Shown here: one piece after another, positions 17,060-25,940 of the stretch
How the letters are laid out: each line of letters starts with the position of its first letter
Position numbering within the stretch: position 1 is the first letter of the stretch
Origin: Streptomyces sp. NRRL S-37
GTDB lineage: Bacteria; Actinomycetota; Actinomycetes; Streptomycetales; Streptomycetaceae
Direction: 5' to 3'
DNA: 64,000 nucleotides
Assembly: GCF_000721605.1 (NCBI RefSeq)
Contig: NZ_JOIZ01000022.1
Coordinates: forward strand, 56,828-120,827
Notes under the pieces: model-generated
Told to the model about the DNA's origin: nothing
The model's input: only the letters and a program-made list of their open reading frames with translations
Database searches by the model: none
Translations under genes and position numbers: made by a program

Positions 17060-19438
17060 GTGGTGGATCAGCTGACACAGCACGATCCGCGGCGTATCGG
17101 GCCGTTCGAGGTGCTGGGACGGCTGGGAGCCGGCGGCATGGGGCTGGTCTATCTCGCGCGCTCGGCGTCCGGGCGGCGGGTGGCGATCAAGACGGTCCGG
17201 ACCGAACTGGCCGAGGACCAGCTCTTCCGGGTCCGCTTCACGCGCGAGGTCGAGGCGGCCCGCGCGGTCTCCGGTTTCTACACGGCGGCCGTGGTGGACG
17301 CCGACCCGCGCGCCGCCGTGCCGTGGCTGGCCACCGCGTACGTGCCGGCGCCCTCCCTCGAGGAGATAGTGAACGAGTGCGGGCCGCTCCCGGCGCAGGC
17401 GGTGCGCTGGCTCGCGGCGGGCGTCGCGGAGGCACTCCAGTCGATCCACGGCGCCGGACTGGTCCACCGCGACCTGAAACCCTCCAACGTCCTCGTCGTC
17501 GAGGACGGCCCCCGGGTGATCGACTTCGGCATCGCCTCCGGCGTCTCCAACACCCGCCTGACGATGACGAACGTCGCCGTCGGCACCCCCGCCTACATGT
17601 CCCCGGAGCAGGCCAAGGACTCCCGCAGCGTCACCGGCGCGAGCGACGTGTTCTCGCTCGGCTCGATGCTGGTCTTCGCCGCCACGGGACATCCGCCGTT
17701 CCACGGCGCCAACCCCGTCGAGACCGTCTTCATGCTGCTGCGCGAGGGCCCGGACCTCGACGGCCTCCCGGACGAGCTGCGCCCGCTCATCGAATCCTGC
17801 ATGCAGATGGAGGCGGCGGCCCGGCCCAACCCGGCCGACCTCCAGGCCCAGCTCGCCCCGCACCTGTTCGGCTCCGGCTCCGACGACAGCGGTACGGCGT
17901 CGGCGTGGCTGCCCGAGCGGGCGGTGGCCCTGATCGAGACGCGGCGGGGCGGCCGGACGGCGGTCCGGCCCGCGCCCGCCACCGGCCGCAGCGCCGGTGG
18001 CGGAGCCCGCCCCCACGTCCCTCCGCCGCCCCGGCACGACCCGGTCGTCCCGCCGCCGCCCCCCTCGATGCCCGCGCCGGTGGGCGCGCCGACGGGCGCC
18101 CCCGACACCGGCCCCGTACGGCTGGCGGGCGCGATGGTGCCCATCGGACCCGGCCCGCGCGTCGCCGACATGCGCGCGGCCGCCGTCAAGGCACCCCCGC
18201 CGGCCGCCGCCCTGGCCGCCACCTGGTCCAAGCCCCGCCCCGGCGTCAACGGCGCCGACCCGGCCGTACCGGCACCCGCCGCGCCCGCCGCGTCGCCGGA
18301 CCAGCCCGGCGGCTGGCGCCCGTGGCGCTTCCGCATGTCCAACGACGTCTGGGGCACCCCCGCCGTCGACGGCGACCTCGTCTACGTCACCTCCTTCGAG
18401 GTGCACGCCCTCGACGTCGCCACCGGCCGGCGCCGCTTCAAGACCCGCGACGTCGCGTGGTCGATGGCGGTCGCCGACGGCCGTATCCACGCCTCCGACG
18501 GACCCACCCTGTTCGCCCTCGACGCCCGCGAGGGCGGCGACCTGTGGCGGGTGTCCACGGACGCCTGGGTGTACTCCCTCAAGGCCGACCGCGGCACCGT
18601 CGTCACCGGCACGCGCGGCGGCGGCGTCCAGGCGTGGGAGGCGTCCACCGGCCAGAAGCTGTGGGAGATCACCGGCTGCCAGACCGACTTCGAGTCCCCC
18701 GAGGCCGGCCCCGCCCTCCACGAGGGCACGGTCTACGTCTGGCAGGACGCCCGGCTGCGCGCCCTCGACGCCCGCACCGGCGACGAGCGCTGGTCGTACC
18801 CGATCGGCGACGCGGCCTCCTGCGGCGGCGTCCCGGTCCGCGTGACGCACGCCCCCGACGGCTACGCCTACGCCTGCGCCGGCACCCGCGTCCTCGCCCT
18901 GGAGGTCACCTCCGGCCACGTCCGCTGGCACTTCGAGGCCCCGGCGGTCTTCCTCTCCCCGCCCGCCTTCGTCCCCGGCCCGGCGGTCACCGGCGGCGGC
19001 CTCTACCTCGCCGACTACCTCGGCACGGTCTACGCCCTCGACGCCACCGACGGCCGCGACCGCTGGCGCATCGCGACCGAGGCGCGCTCCTCGGTCGACC
19101 CGGTCCTGGTCGCCGCCGGTCACGTCCACGTGGGCAGCGGCAAGGGCCTGTACACCCTGGACGCGGTCACCGGCACGCCCAAGTGGCGCTTCCAGTCCGG
19201 CGGCGAGATCGTCGGCGCGCCCGCGGTCGCCGAGGGCCGGATCCACTTCGGCTCCAGCGACCACCTGCTGTACACCCTGAAGGCCGACGACGGCCGCCTG
19301 AGATGGAAGCTGGCGACCGGCGGCGAGATCACCGGCTCCCCGGTGGTCCGGGACGGCGTGGTGTACGCGTGCAGCAAGGACCGCTGCGTGTACGCGCTGG
19401 ACGCGGAGAAGGGGACGGGGACGGCGCGGACGACGTGA
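17060..19438 (+). CDS. afsK: AfsK, membrane-associated Ser/Thr protein kinase with a C-terminal PQQ-repeat domain
   Basis: AfsK phosphorylates AfsR and so links signals to antibiotic production and aerial growth; in Streptomyces it also affects polar growth via DivIVA. With GTG 17060 (GGAGG 11 bases upstream) the protein is 792 residues, against about 799 in S. coelicolor. The kinase domain shows a Gly-rich loop GAGGMG (23-28), catalytic Lys44 in [12 protein letters not shown] (137-144) and DFG (155-157). Thr168 is present in the activation loop, the reported autophosphorylation site. A Pro/Ala-rich linker follows (about 320-420), then a PQQ-like beta-propeller with repeated [13 protein letters not shown] / [15 protein letters not shown] units. 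No transmembrane helix is obvious. Confidence 0.95.
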   Translation: MVDQLTQHDPRRIGPFEVLGRLGAGGMGLVYLARSASGRRVAIKTVRTELAEDQLFRVRFTREVEAARAVSGFYTAAVVDADPRAAVPWLATAYVPAPSLEEIVNECGPLPAQAVRWLAAGVAEALQSIHGAGLVHRDLKPSNVLVVEDGPRVIDFGIASGVSNTRLTMTNVAVGTPAYMSPEQAKDSRSVTGASDVFSLGSMLVFAATGHPPFHGANPVETVFMLLREGPDLDGLPDELRPLIESCMQMEAAARPNPADLQAQLAPHLFGSGSDDSGTASAWLPERAVALIETRRGGRTAVRPAPATGRSAGGGARPHVPPPPRHDPVVPPPPPSMPAPVGAPTGAPDTGPVRLAGAMVPIGPGPRVADMRAAAVKAPPPAAALAATWSKPRPGVNGADPAVPAPAAPAASPDQPGGWRPWRFRMSNDVWGTPAVDGDLVYVTSFEVHALDVATGRRRFKTRDVAWSMAVADGRIHASDGPTLFALDAREGGDLWRVSTDAWVYSLKADRGTVVTGTRGGGVQAWEASTGQKLWEITGCQTDFESPEAGPALHEGTVYVWQDARLRALDARTGDERWSYPIGDAASCGGVPVRVTHAPDGYAYACAGTRVLALEVTSGHVRWHFEAPAVFLSPPAFVPGPAVTGGGLYLADYLGTVYALDATDGRDRWRIATEARSSVDPVLVAAGHVHVGSGKGLYTLDAVTGTPKWRFQSGGEIVGAPAVAEGRIHFGSSDHLLYTLKADDGRLRWKLATGGEITGSPVVRDGVVYACSKDRCVYALDAEKGTGTARTT

Positions 19439-19450
19439 GGCGGTGAGTAT

Positions 19451-19490
19451 GGGGAGGGGAGGCAGCGGACGACCGCCGCCTCCCCTCCCC
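19451..19490 (+). terminator. afsK terminator hairpin
   Basis: An 18-bp stem with one mismatch, GGGGAGGGGAGGCAGCGG (19451-19468) against 19473-19490, with a 4-nt loop, beginning 12 nt after the afsK stop codon. Confidence 0.75.
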
Positions 19491-19581
19491 GCGCGGCTCC
19501 CGTACCGGTCGCTGCGCCGGGTACGCGACGGTCGCCGGACGGTGACATGCTCGTGACACGAAGATCGATAACCTGAGGGCC

Positions 19582-20103
19582 ATGAATTCCCGGGGGAACA
19601 CACTCAAGCTCACAGCGGTCTCGGCACTCGTCGTCCTCACCCTCACCGGTTTCTCGACCGGCCGCGGCCACGGCGGCGGCAGTGGCGACGGGGGCGGCTG
19701 CAGCAGCTCCGGCCAGAACCACGACTCGTCGTCGAGCTCGGGGGGCGGCTCGCACCGCGACTACGACGATGACGACGACTACGGTTCAGGCGGCGGCGCG
19801 GGGGGCGGCGAGGAGAGCGCCTCGGCGTCCGGGCAGGACGCCGGCGTGGAACTGGTGGACTGCGCCTCGGAGGAGACCCCGTACGCCACGGTCGAGGTCA
19901 CCAACCAGAACGCCGTGGACGGCGTCTTCACCGTCACCGTGAGGTTCGAGGACGCGACCGGCGCGGAGGTCGTCACCCGCTCCCAGGACGTCGCCGTACC
20001 GGGCGGCGAGACGGTGCCGGCCAGGGTGAACGTGGGCACCGACGCGGACGTGACCCAAGTGGCCGAGTGCGAGCCGGAGACGTACGCCCCGGCGGCCGCC
20101 TGA
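19582..20103 (+). CDS. Exported Gly/Ser/Asp-rich protein between afsK and afsS
   Basis: A 173-residue exported protein. A signal peptide is visible (LKLTAVSALVVLTLTGFSTG), followed by a low-complexity segment of Gly, Ser and a DYDDDDDYG acidic run (about 30-75). A compact C-terminal beta domain follows (VELVDCASEETPYATVEVTN through QVAECEPETY) with two cysteines that probably form a disulfide. The domain looks like the FxLYD/immunoglobulin-like folds found in Streptomyces surface proteins. Function unknown. It occupies the position between afsK and afsS, which suggests but does not show a link to that cascade. Confidence 0.75.
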   Translation: MNSRGNTLKLTAVSALVVLTLTGFSTGRGHGGGSGDGGGCSSSGQNHDSSSSSGGGSHRDYDDDDDYGSGGGAGGGEESASASGQDAGVELVDCASEETPYATVEVTNQNAVDGVFTVTVRFEDATGAEVVTRSQDVAVPGGETVPARVNVGTDADVTQVAECEPETYAPAAA

Positions 20104-20294
20104 CCCGACGGGGTGCATCGGCGGTGGCCGTCGGGCCACTCGCCTTTGATGCTCACGCGGACCCCTTACCAGCACGGGACCGGGGGCATACCGCAGCGGA
20201 CGCCCGCCGACGAGTGGCCCAACGGTCACTTCGAAAGTCCTCGACCGCTTCCCCGATCATGGCGAGGGACACCGCCGACGGCACGGGCGTACGA

Positions 20295-20326
20295 CGATGG
20301 GGCCGAGGTTTCCCTCGGCCCCATCG
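20295..20326. terminator. Bidirectional terminator between convergent small genes
   Basis: A perfect 14-bp stem CGATGGGGCCGAGG (20295-20308) / 20313-20326 with a TTTC loop. It sits between the exported protein gene (+) and the short secreted peptide gene (-), ending 17 nt from the latter's stop. Nothing else is seen in 20104-20342. Confidence 0.75.
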
Positions 20327-20342
20327 GTGGTCGGGCGACGCG

Positions 20343-20489
20343 TCAGGGCATGGCGTTCTCGAGCGTCACCACGACACTGTCCTGCGGGCCGACGGGTGCG
20401 TGGTTGTCGGCCAGCGCCGGGCCGGCGGCGGCGCCGGTGATGCCGAGGACCAGGGCGATGGTGGCGAGAACCTTCTTGGTGCGGGTCAC
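20343..20489 (-). CDS. Secreted AfsS-like micropeptide (48 aa)
   Basis: A GTG start at 20489 has a good AGGAG at 20494-20498 (5-nt spacing). The first 27 residues are a textbook Sec signal peptide: MTRTKK, a hydrophobic VLATIALVLGITGAAAG core and a PALA cleavage site. The predicted mature part is only 21 residues, starting DNHAP and ending TLENAMP. That layout, DNHxP-x2-P-x-D-x(n)-TL[D/E]N-x-MP, matches two successive AfsS repeats (DNHMP-SEPVD-...-TLDNHMP) encoded just upstream on the same strand. Known: AfsS is cytoplasmic and repeat-based. Inferred: this is an exported paralogue in the same locus. An alternative is coincidental similarity of a short peptide, but gene position, RBS, signal peptide and motif agree. 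Confidence 0.75.
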   Translation of the reverse strand: MTRTKKVLATIALVLGITGAAAGPALADNHAPVGPQDSVVVTLENAMP

Positions 20490-20558
20490 TGTGACTCCTG
20501 TGGCGGGGGAGCAGATCCGTACGGGAAGTGACAGTACGGCGAGCGCAGCCAGTTGATT

Positions 20559-20575
20559 CGAACGGTTCGTGTCAA
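20559..20575 (-). promoter_or_regulatory. Candidate promoter/operator of the micropeptide gene
   Basis: On the minus strand a consensus -35 hexamer TTGACA (20575-20570) is followed directly by the 11-bp palindrome CGAACCGTTCG (20569-20559). The GTTC core is the same tetramer that is repeated upstream of afsS. No good -10 box is apparent at the expected distance, so activator dependence is possible. Confidence 0.35.
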
Positions 20576-20665
20576 AGGTTGACCAGAACCCCTTGCGGAC
20601 ACACATCGGCCGCGACGGCTCCCCCTCCGCGCCGCCGCGGCCGATTCCCCGTGCGGGAAGGACGG

Positions 20666-20848
20666 CTACTTGCCGCCGTCGAGGTCCAGGGCGGGCGGGG
20701 CCGGCATGTGGTTGTCCAGTGTCGTGATGTCGACCGGCTCGCTCGGCATGTGGTTGTCGAGCGTGGTGACGGTCTCCTCCCCCGCCGGCGGAGCAGGCAT
20801 GTGGTTGTCCAGCGGAGTCGCTTCCGCGTCCTTCATCTTGTCGCTCAT
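20666..20848 (-). CDS. afsS: AfsS, small repeat protein activating secondary metabolism
   Basis: AfsS is the transcriptional target of phosphorylated AfsR and a pleiotropic enhancer of antibiotic genes. This 60-residue protein (63 in S. coelicolor) has the hallmark three repeats: PLDNHMPAPP, TLDNHMPSEP and TLDNHMPAPP, preceded by MSDKMKDAEA and ended by LDLDGGK. ATG 20848 is supported by GAGGAG about 9 bases upstream. The gene lies directly downstream of afsR on the same strand, as in the known locus. Biochemical activity is not established; its old description as sigma-factor-like rests on limited similarity. Confidence 0.95.
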   Translation of the reverse strand: MSDKMKDAEATPLDNHMPAPPAGEETVTTLDNHMPSEPVDITTLDNHMPAPPALDLDGGK

Positions 20849-20881
20849 GAGGCTTGCTCCTCTGTTGTGGTGCCACGTATG

Positions 20882-20927
20882 GAACACCCGCCCGACAGCT
20901 CCCCCGTGGGCCATCGGACGGGTGTTC
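20882..20927 (-). promoter_or_regulatory. Hairpin in the afsS leader
   Basis: An inverted repeat with 14-nt arms GAACACCCGCCCGA (20882-20895) and TCGGACGGGTGTTC (20914-20927), one mismatch, 18-nt loop. It lies 34-79 nt upstream of the afsS start codon, inside the transcribed leader if the promoter proposed upstream is right. It might influence translation or mRNA stability. Confidence 0.4.
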
Positions 20928-20997
20928 GGGGCCGCACATTAACCGGTCGGCCCCTGGTCAGCCGCCTGCCCCCCGACGCGACGGTGTGACATGGAAG

Positions 20998-21038
20998 AGA
21001 ATGACGGACGGGGATAAACGAACGCTGAACGCCCGAAC
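20998..21038 (-). promoter_or_regulatory. afsS promoter with three GTTC boxes (probable AfsR site)
   Basis: Reading the minus strand, GTTC occurs at 21038-21035, 21030-21027 and 21023-21020 (spacing 8 and 7 nt) in GTTCGGGCGTTCAGCGTTCG, followed by a -10-like CATTCT (21003-20998). The -35 region is non-consensus and covered by the boxes, as expected for an AfsR-activated promoter. AfsR and PhoP are known to bind GTTC direct repeats upstream of afsS. The region begins 22 bp from the afsR stop codon. Confidence 0.65.
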
Positions 21039-21059
21039 GGCACTGTGTATGCGGGACAG

Positions 21060-24011
21060 TCACGTCACTGGCGTAAGGAGGGAACGAACCTCGCTGACCT
21101 CGGGAGCACTGTTCTGCTCGAGAAGAGACACGGCTTCACGCCAGCAGGCGTTGGCCCGGTCGGCCTGTCCCAGGGCCGACAGCGCTCGCCCGAGGAGAGC
21201 CAGGACGTTGCCGCGCGTCCGGTCGCCGCCGATGCACCCCAGGGCCAGTGCCTGCTCGGCATGCTGCGCAGCGTGTGATGGCCGTTCAGCGGCCAGATGC
21301 ACCTCGGCGATGCGGAAGTTCGTCGCTCCTTCCCAAAGGCGCTGTCTGTGGCCGGCGAAGATGCTCACGGCTTCGGAGAACTGGCCGAGCGCTTCGTTAT
21401 GACGTCCGGCCTTGGCCAGAGCGACGCCCACTGCAAAATGACCGTTGGCGAGTCGCATGGTTCGCCCCATCTCCAGGTACACGGCCAAGCCGTGCCGGGC
21501 GATCTCCACGGCCTCGGTGATGTTGCCCATACCCAGCTGGGCACGGGACAGGTTCGACAGCGCGGAGGCCTCGCCCGCACGGTTGCCGGTCGCCCGGAAC
21601 CCTTCGATGGCTTGGTGGAAGAGGACCTTCCCGGCTGAGTACCGGTGCTGGTGCAGGCAGATGAGCCCTCGGTTGTTGGCCACCCAGCTGACCGCGGTGG
21701 CGTCCCGCACGGAGTCGGCCAGTTCCATGGCCAGCCGGGCTTCCTCCTCCGCCTGCTGAATGCGGCCGGACACCAGGAGCACATCGGTGAGAACCGTCCG
21801 CGCCCTTCCCGCAGCGCGTGCGTCGCCCGCGGCACGAGTGGCGTCGCACATGGCACGGGCCGTCGTCTCGTACTGGTGGGAGTTGGCTCCGGACTCGGTC
21901 AGGTCCTTCGCCGCCCACAGCAGGTCCACCCCCCGGCGCAGCCGGTCCGTCCCGGCGGCCTGCCGGACGGCCGCCAACAGAGGGGAGGCCTCGGTGTACA
22001 GCCAGTCCAGTGCCGCCGAGCCGTCGGTGAAGACCAGACCGGGATGCTCCGTCGGCTCCAGCCCGTCCACCAACCGGTCTCCCGGCCGCTCGATGGCATA
22101 CACCCCCACCGCCGTCGCCAGGTAGAAGTCCAGCAACCGCGACATCGCCGCCTCCCGCTCGCTCGGCGGCTGCTCGTCCCTCTCCGCACAAGCACGCGCG
22201 TAGAGCCGTACCAGATCGTGGAACCGGTACCGCCCCGGCGCCGCCGACTCCAGCAGGGACGTGTCCACGAGGGACTCCAGCAGGTCCTCCGTGTCCTCCG
22301 CCGGCAGGTCCAGGACCGCCGCTGCCGCCGCCAGCGAGACGTCGGGGCCGTCCGCCAGGCCCAGCAGGCGGAACGCGCGGGCCTGGGCGGGCTCGAGCTG
22401 GCCGTACCCCAGTTCGAAGGTCGCCTTGACCGCCAGGTCGCCCGCCTGGAGTTCGTCGAGGCGGCGGCGTTCGTCGGCGAGCTTCGCCGCCAGGACCGAG
22501 ACCGTCCACGTCCTCCTCGCCGCCAGCCGCGACGCCGCGATCCTGATCGCCAGCGGCAGGAAACCGCACGCCGCCACCACGTCCAGGGCCGCCTCGCGCT
22601 CCGACGCCACCCGCTCCTCGCCCACGATCTTCGTGAAGAGCGCCAGTGCCTCCTCCGGGGACATCACGTCCAGGTCGACCAGGTGCGCCCCGGCCAGGCC
22701 CGTCATCCGCACCCGCGACGTCACCAGCGCCGCGCAGCCCGCCGTTCCCGGCAGCAGGGGTCTGACCTGTGCCGCGTCACGCGCGTTGTCCAGCAGGACC
22801 AGCACCTTGCGGCCGTCCAGGACGGAGCGGTACAGCGCCGCCCGCTCCTCCAGCGAGTCCGGGATCGCCGAGTCCGCCGTGCCGAGGGCGCGCAGGAAGG
22901 AGCCGAGGACCGTCTCCGGTTCCGCGGACCGGGAGCCCGCGCCCTGGAGGTCGACGTACAGCTGCCCGTCCGGGAAGGAGGCACGCGCGGCGTGGGCGAC
23001 GTGGACCGCCAGTGTCGTCTTGCCGACGCCCCCGATGCCGGCCAGCGCCGACACCGCCATCACCCGGGCCTCGTCGCCGGACGCCGACGCCAGTACGCCG
23101 CTCAGCTCCCGTACGAAGGACGCGCGGCCCGTGAAGTCCGGCACCGTCGCCGGGAGCTGGGCGGGGCGGACGGGGAGCGCCACCGGTTCCGTCATGGGGG
23201 CGGAGGGTTCCGCGAGGCCCGGGTCGGCCCGGAGGATGCGTTGCTGGAGGTCCTGCAGGTCCGGGCGCGGGTCGACGCCGAGTTCGTCGGCGAGGAGGCG
23301 GCGGGTGTCGGCGTACACCGCGAGGGCTTCCGCCTGGCGGCCGCTGCGGTAGAGCGCCAGCATCAGCAGTTCGCGCAGCCGCTCCCGCAGCGGGTGGGCC
23401 GCCGTGAGGGCCGTCAGCTCCGAGACGGCCTCCGCGTGGCAGCCCTGTTCCAGATCCATGTCCAGGCGGGATTCGAGGAGTTGGAGCCGCCATTCCTCCA
23501 GGCGGACCCGCTGGGTCTCCGCGTACGGGCCCGGCACCCCGGCCAGCGTCTCGCCGTCCCACAGGGACAGGGCCCGGTTCAGTACGTCCCGCGCGTGGCA
23601 CAGGTCCCCGGTGTTCCGTGCCTTCTCCGCCTCCGCCGCCAGCTCCTGCGCCGCCGTGAGGTCCAGCGCCCCCTCGCCGAGCCCGCGCACCGCGTAGCCG
23701 CCGGACTCGCTGACCAGCACCCCGGGGTCCAGCACCTTCCGCAGCCGGGAGGCGTAGGTGCGTACCGCCGCCAGCGCCTGGGAGGGGGATTCCTCGCCCC
23801 ACAGGGCGTCGATGAGTTCGGCCGCCGTGGCCGTACGGCCCTCGCGCAGCAACAGGGCGGCGAGCAGGGCGCGTTGCTGGGGACTGCCGGTGGCGACGGG
23901 CTCGCCGTCGCGCCAGGCACGCACCGGGCCGAGCACGCCGAAGCGCAGCGAACCGGGCTCCGTCGAGGAGCCGGAACGCCGCTGCTCCGGTCCTCGCGGC
24001 ACACTGTCCAT
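21060..24011 (-). CDS. afsR: AfsR, SARP-type transcriptional activator with NB-ARC ATPase and TPR domains
   Basis: A global activator of secondary metabolism that integrates signals from AfsK and other kinases and switches on afsS. The 983-residue protein (993 in S. coelicolor) contains, in order, an OmpR-like winged helix (about 22-115), a BTAD domain (about 122-268), an NB-ARC/AP-ATPase with P-loop GIGGVGKTT (325-333) and Walker B VLVLLDNARD (Asp408), then helical and TPR repeats to the C-terminus. ATG 24011 has AGGGGGA a few bases upstream. ATP hydrolysis by the central domain is known to be needed for afsS activation. Confidence 0.96.
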   Translation of the reverse strand: MDSVPRGPEQRRSGSSTEPGSLRFGVLGPVRAWRDGEPVATGSPQQRALLAALLLREGRTATAAELIDALWGEESPSQALAAVRTYASRLRKVLDPGVLVSESGGYAVRGLGEGALDLTAAQELAAEAEKARNTGDLCHARDVLNRALSLWDGETLAGVPGPYAETQRVRLEEWRLQLLESRLDMDLEQGCHAEAVSELTALTAAHPLRERLRELLMLALYRSGRQAEALAVYADTRRLLADELGVDPRPDLQDLQQRILRADPGLAEPSAPMTEPVALPVRPAQLPATVPDFTGRASFVRELSGVLASASGDEARVMAVSALAGIGGVGKTTLAVHVAHAARASFPDGQLYVDLQGAGSRSAEPETVLGSFLRALGTADSAIPDSLEERAALYRSVLDGRKVLVLLDNARDAAQVRPLLPGTAGCAALVTSRVRMTGLAGAHLVDLDVMSPEEALALFTKIVGEERVASEREAALDVVAACGFLPLAIRIAASRLAARRTWTVSVLAAKLADERRRLDELQAGDLAVKATFELGYGQLEPAQARAFRLLGLADGPDVSLAAAAAVLDLPAEDTEDLLESLVDTSLLESAAPGRYRFHDLVRLYARACAERDEQPPSEREAAMSRLLDFYLATAVGVYAIERPGDRLVDGLEPTEHPGLVFTDGSAALDWLYTEASPLLAAVRQAAGTDRLRRGVDLLWAAKDLTESGANSHQYETTARAMCDATRAAGDARAAGRARTVLTDVLLVSGRIQQAEEEARLAMELADSVRDATAVSWVANNRGLICLHQHRYSAGKVLFHQAIEGFRATGNRAGEASALSNLSRAQLGMGNITEAVEIARHGLAVYLEMGRTMRLANGHFAVGVALAKAGRHNEALGQFSEAVSIFAGHRQRLWEGATNFRIAEVHLAAERPSHAAQHAEQALALGCIGGDRTRGNVLALLGRALSALGQADRANACWREAVSLLEQNSAPEVSEVRSLLTPVT

Positions 24012-24104
24012 GCAGTCCCCCTATGCATCCTGAGCAACTACGCCAGTTTGCCTCGTTCATGGCAGATGCGTCAGCCGTGCGAGACGGCGATCACACGCGG
24101 AACG

Positions 24105-24125
24105 GCGGGCCGTCACAAGGCCCGC
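24105..24125 (-). terminator. Short hairpin between the Ddn-like gene and afsR
   Basis: A 7-bp stem GCGGGCC (24105-24111) / GGCCCGC (24119-24125) with a 7-nt loop, right after the stop of the upstream minus-strand gene. It may separate afsR transcription from its neighbour, leaving about 90 bp for an afsR promoter. Confidence 0.4.
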
Positions 24126-24136
24126 ACACTCCGTCC

Positions 24137-24532
24137 TCAGTCGTCCAGATCCACCCGCACCGTCAGCAGCCCCGCCCCGAAGGCCCGCACGGCGGCGCTG
24201 TTGAGGCGGGGCAGGGTGCGCAGCCGGGCCACGGGGTCGTCGTCGGGCAGGAGACGGGCGGTGCCGGTGTGCCAGCGGCCCCGGATACGCACCCGTACCC
24301 GGGGGTCCGCCTGGATGTTGCGGACGTACTGCGACCGTTCGCCGAACTCCGACACCAGCCAGAACGAGCCGCCGACCCGGCGCCCGCCCACCGGGGTCCG
24401 GCGGGGCAGGCCGGAGACGCGGCCCGTGGTCTCCAGGAGGGTCTGGAACGGCAGCCGGCGCAGGACCGGATTCCCGACCCGGCGCTGGAACGCGGTCGCC
24501 GCCCGGTACTTGCGCTCGGCACGAGAAGTCAT
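24137..24532 (-). CDS. Nitroreductase-family deazaflavin (F420)-dependent protein, Ddn-like
   Basis: A 131-residue split-barrel protein of the Ddn/F420-dependent family. Family features are FQTLLETTGRVSGLPRRTPV (the TTGRxSGxPR motif binding F420), FWLVSEFGERSQYVRNIQAD and a C-terminal RVDLDD. It would reduce a quinone or similar acceptor with F420H2. The F420 biosynthesis gene fbiC lies 1.4 kb away and an LLM oxidoreductase lies between them, making a small F420 neighbourhood. ATG 24532 begins directly before the conserved region. Confidence 0.85.
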   Translation of the reverse strand: MTSRAERKYRAATAFQRRVGNPVLRRLPFQTLLETTGRVSGLPRRTPVGGRRVGGSFWLVSEFGERSQYVRNIQADPRVRVRIRGRWHTGTARLLPDDDPVARLRTLPRLNSAAVRAFGAGLLTVRVDLDD

Positions 24533-24677
24533 CGTGACGTGAGCCTACCGGCGGCCGGGAGAACGGGGCCGGTACTGTGCGACCTTTGCGCGGGGCGGGG
24601 AACTGCCGTGCGCGACGGTGAAACTGTCGGGCGGGGCGGTGAACTTCCTTACAGGAGAAGGAGATCGGCAGCAGACC

Positions 24678-24884
24678 ATGAGATTCGCCTGGTTCGTCTG
24701 GATCGTCCGGCACATCAACGAGTTCGGTTTCAGTCACGGCCTCCTGAAAGGCGCGATCGGAACGGCCGCCGTGCTGATCACGGCCGTGCTGCTCGGTCTC
24801 GCGCTGCACCGCCACCGGCCGGCCGACCTGGCCGTCGGCGGTGTCACGGCGGTCGCGGGGATCGGCTGGCTGGCCTTCCACTGA
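24678..24884 (+). CDS. Small membrane protein (68 aa)
   Basis: From ATG 24678, preceded by the purine-rich AGGAGAAGGAG at 24654-24664, the product has an amphipathic start (MRFAWFVWIVRHINEF) and two hydrophobic stretches (GAIGTAAVLITAVLLGLAL and LAVGGVTAVAGIGWLAF) separated by a basic HRHRPAD loop. It is therefore likely a two-helix membrane protein. I recognise no family. It precedes the LLM oxidoreductase gene by 104 bp on the same strand. Confidence 0.6.
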   Translation: MRFAWFVWIVRHINEFGFSHGLLKGAIGTAAVLITAVLLGLALHRHRPADLAVGGVTAVAGIGWLAFH

Positions 24885-24988
24885 GCGGAGGGAAGAGAAG
24901 TCGCCAGGGAGTTCCGACCGGTCGGTATGGACAGGCGGGATGTGCGCAGGTATTGATGGGGGCCTCGTCCGCGTACGAAAGGCCGCTC

Positions 24989-25855
24989 ATGCGCATAGCC
25001 GTCACGATCTTCCTCACCGACGAGACGATCACCCCGGTCCGGCTCGCCCGTGAGCTGGAGCAGCGCGGGTTCGCCGGGCTGTATCTGCCGGAGCACACGC
25101 ACATCCCCGTCGAGCGGACCAGCCCGTACCCGGCGGGCGGGGAACTGCCCCGCGAGTACGGACGCACCCTCGACCCCTTCGTCGCGCTCGGCCAGGCCGC
25201 CGCCGTCACCGAGCGGCTGGGGCTCGGCACCGGCATCACGCTCGCCGCGCAGCACGACCCGATCGACCTGGCCAAGCAGGCCGCGACCCTCGACCACCTC
25301 TCCGGGGGCCGGTTCACGCTCGGGCTCGGCTTCGGCTGGAACGTGGAGGAGGCCGCCGACCACGGGGTGGAGTGGCGGACCCGGCGCGAGCTGGTGCGGG
25401 ACCGGATGGGGCTGATGCGGGCGCTGTGGTCGGAGGAACCGAGGGCGTATGAGGGGGAGTTCGGGAGTGTGCGGGCCAGCTTCGCGCACCCCAAGCCGGT
25501 GCGGAAGCCGCGCGGTCCGGTGGTCGGGCCGCGCACGCTGGTCGGCGGGGCGGCGGGGCCGAAGCTGTTCGCGCACATCTGCTCGTACGCCGACGGCTGG
25601 CTGCCGATCGGCGGACGGGGCCTGACGGAGGCGCTGCCCGCACTCCGTACCGCCTGGGCCGACGCGGGCCGCGATCCCGGCGCCCTCCAGGTCGTGCCGT
25701 ACGCCGTCCTGCCCAGCGCGGGCAAGCTGGCGCACTTCGCGGGGCTGGGCATCGAGGAGGTCGTGGTGCAGCTTCCGCCGGAGGGGGAGGCGGGGGTGCT
25801 GCGCGCGCTGGACGCGTTCCAGCCGTTCGTGGACGGAGAAGGGGGAGGGGCCTGA
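24989..25855 (+). CDS. LLM-class F420-dependent oxidoreductase
   Basis: A 288-residue TIM-barrel flavin/F420 enzyme of the luciferase-like family. Recognisable segments are the N-terminal MRIAVTIFLTDETITPVRLA, LYLPEHTHIPV, the GTGITLAAQHDPIDLAKQAA strand and GGRFTLGLGFGWNVEEAADH. The C-terminal HICSYADGWLPIG matches the usual end of the barrel. These enzymes transfer hydride from F420H2 to varied substrates; this one's substrate is unknown. Its position between a Ddn-like gene and fbiC supports F420 rather than FMN as cofactor. Confidence 0.88.
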   Translation: MRIAVTIFLTDETITPVRLARELEQRGFAGLYLPEHTHIPVERTSPYPAGGELPREYGRTLDPFVALGQAAAVTERLGLGTGITLAAQHDPIDLAKQAATLDHLSGGRFTLGLGFGWNVEEAADHGVEWRTRRELVRDRMGLMRALWSEEPRAYEGEFGSVRASFAHPKPVRKPRGPVVGPRTLVGGAAGPKLFAHICSYADGWLPIGGRGLTEALPALRTAWADAGRDPGALQVVPYAVLPSAGKLAHFAGLGIEEVVVQLPPEGEAGVLRALDAFQPFVDGEGGGA

Positions 25856-25940
25856 CGAGGACGGGACGGGGACGGGGAAGAGGGAGGCGCATGACGCGGA
25901 CGGGCAGGGGCTCTGATCACGCCGAACGTATGCTCAAAGA

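Noticed and set aside
16000..19446. 1148-residue plus-strand frame across the VOC and afsK genes
   Set aside because: It spans two unrelated real genes in another frame and is Arg/Gly/Pro-rich; afsK has clear kinase motifs in its own frame.
20113..20556. Plus-strand 147-residue frame over the micropeptide gene
   Set aside because: It has no RBS-supported start or domain, and crosses the terminator hairpin; the minus-strand short gene has RBS, signal peptide and motif.
21645..24542. 965-residue plus-strand frame
   Set aside because: Antisense to afsR and the Ddn-like gene; low-complexity Arg/Gln/Gly composition.
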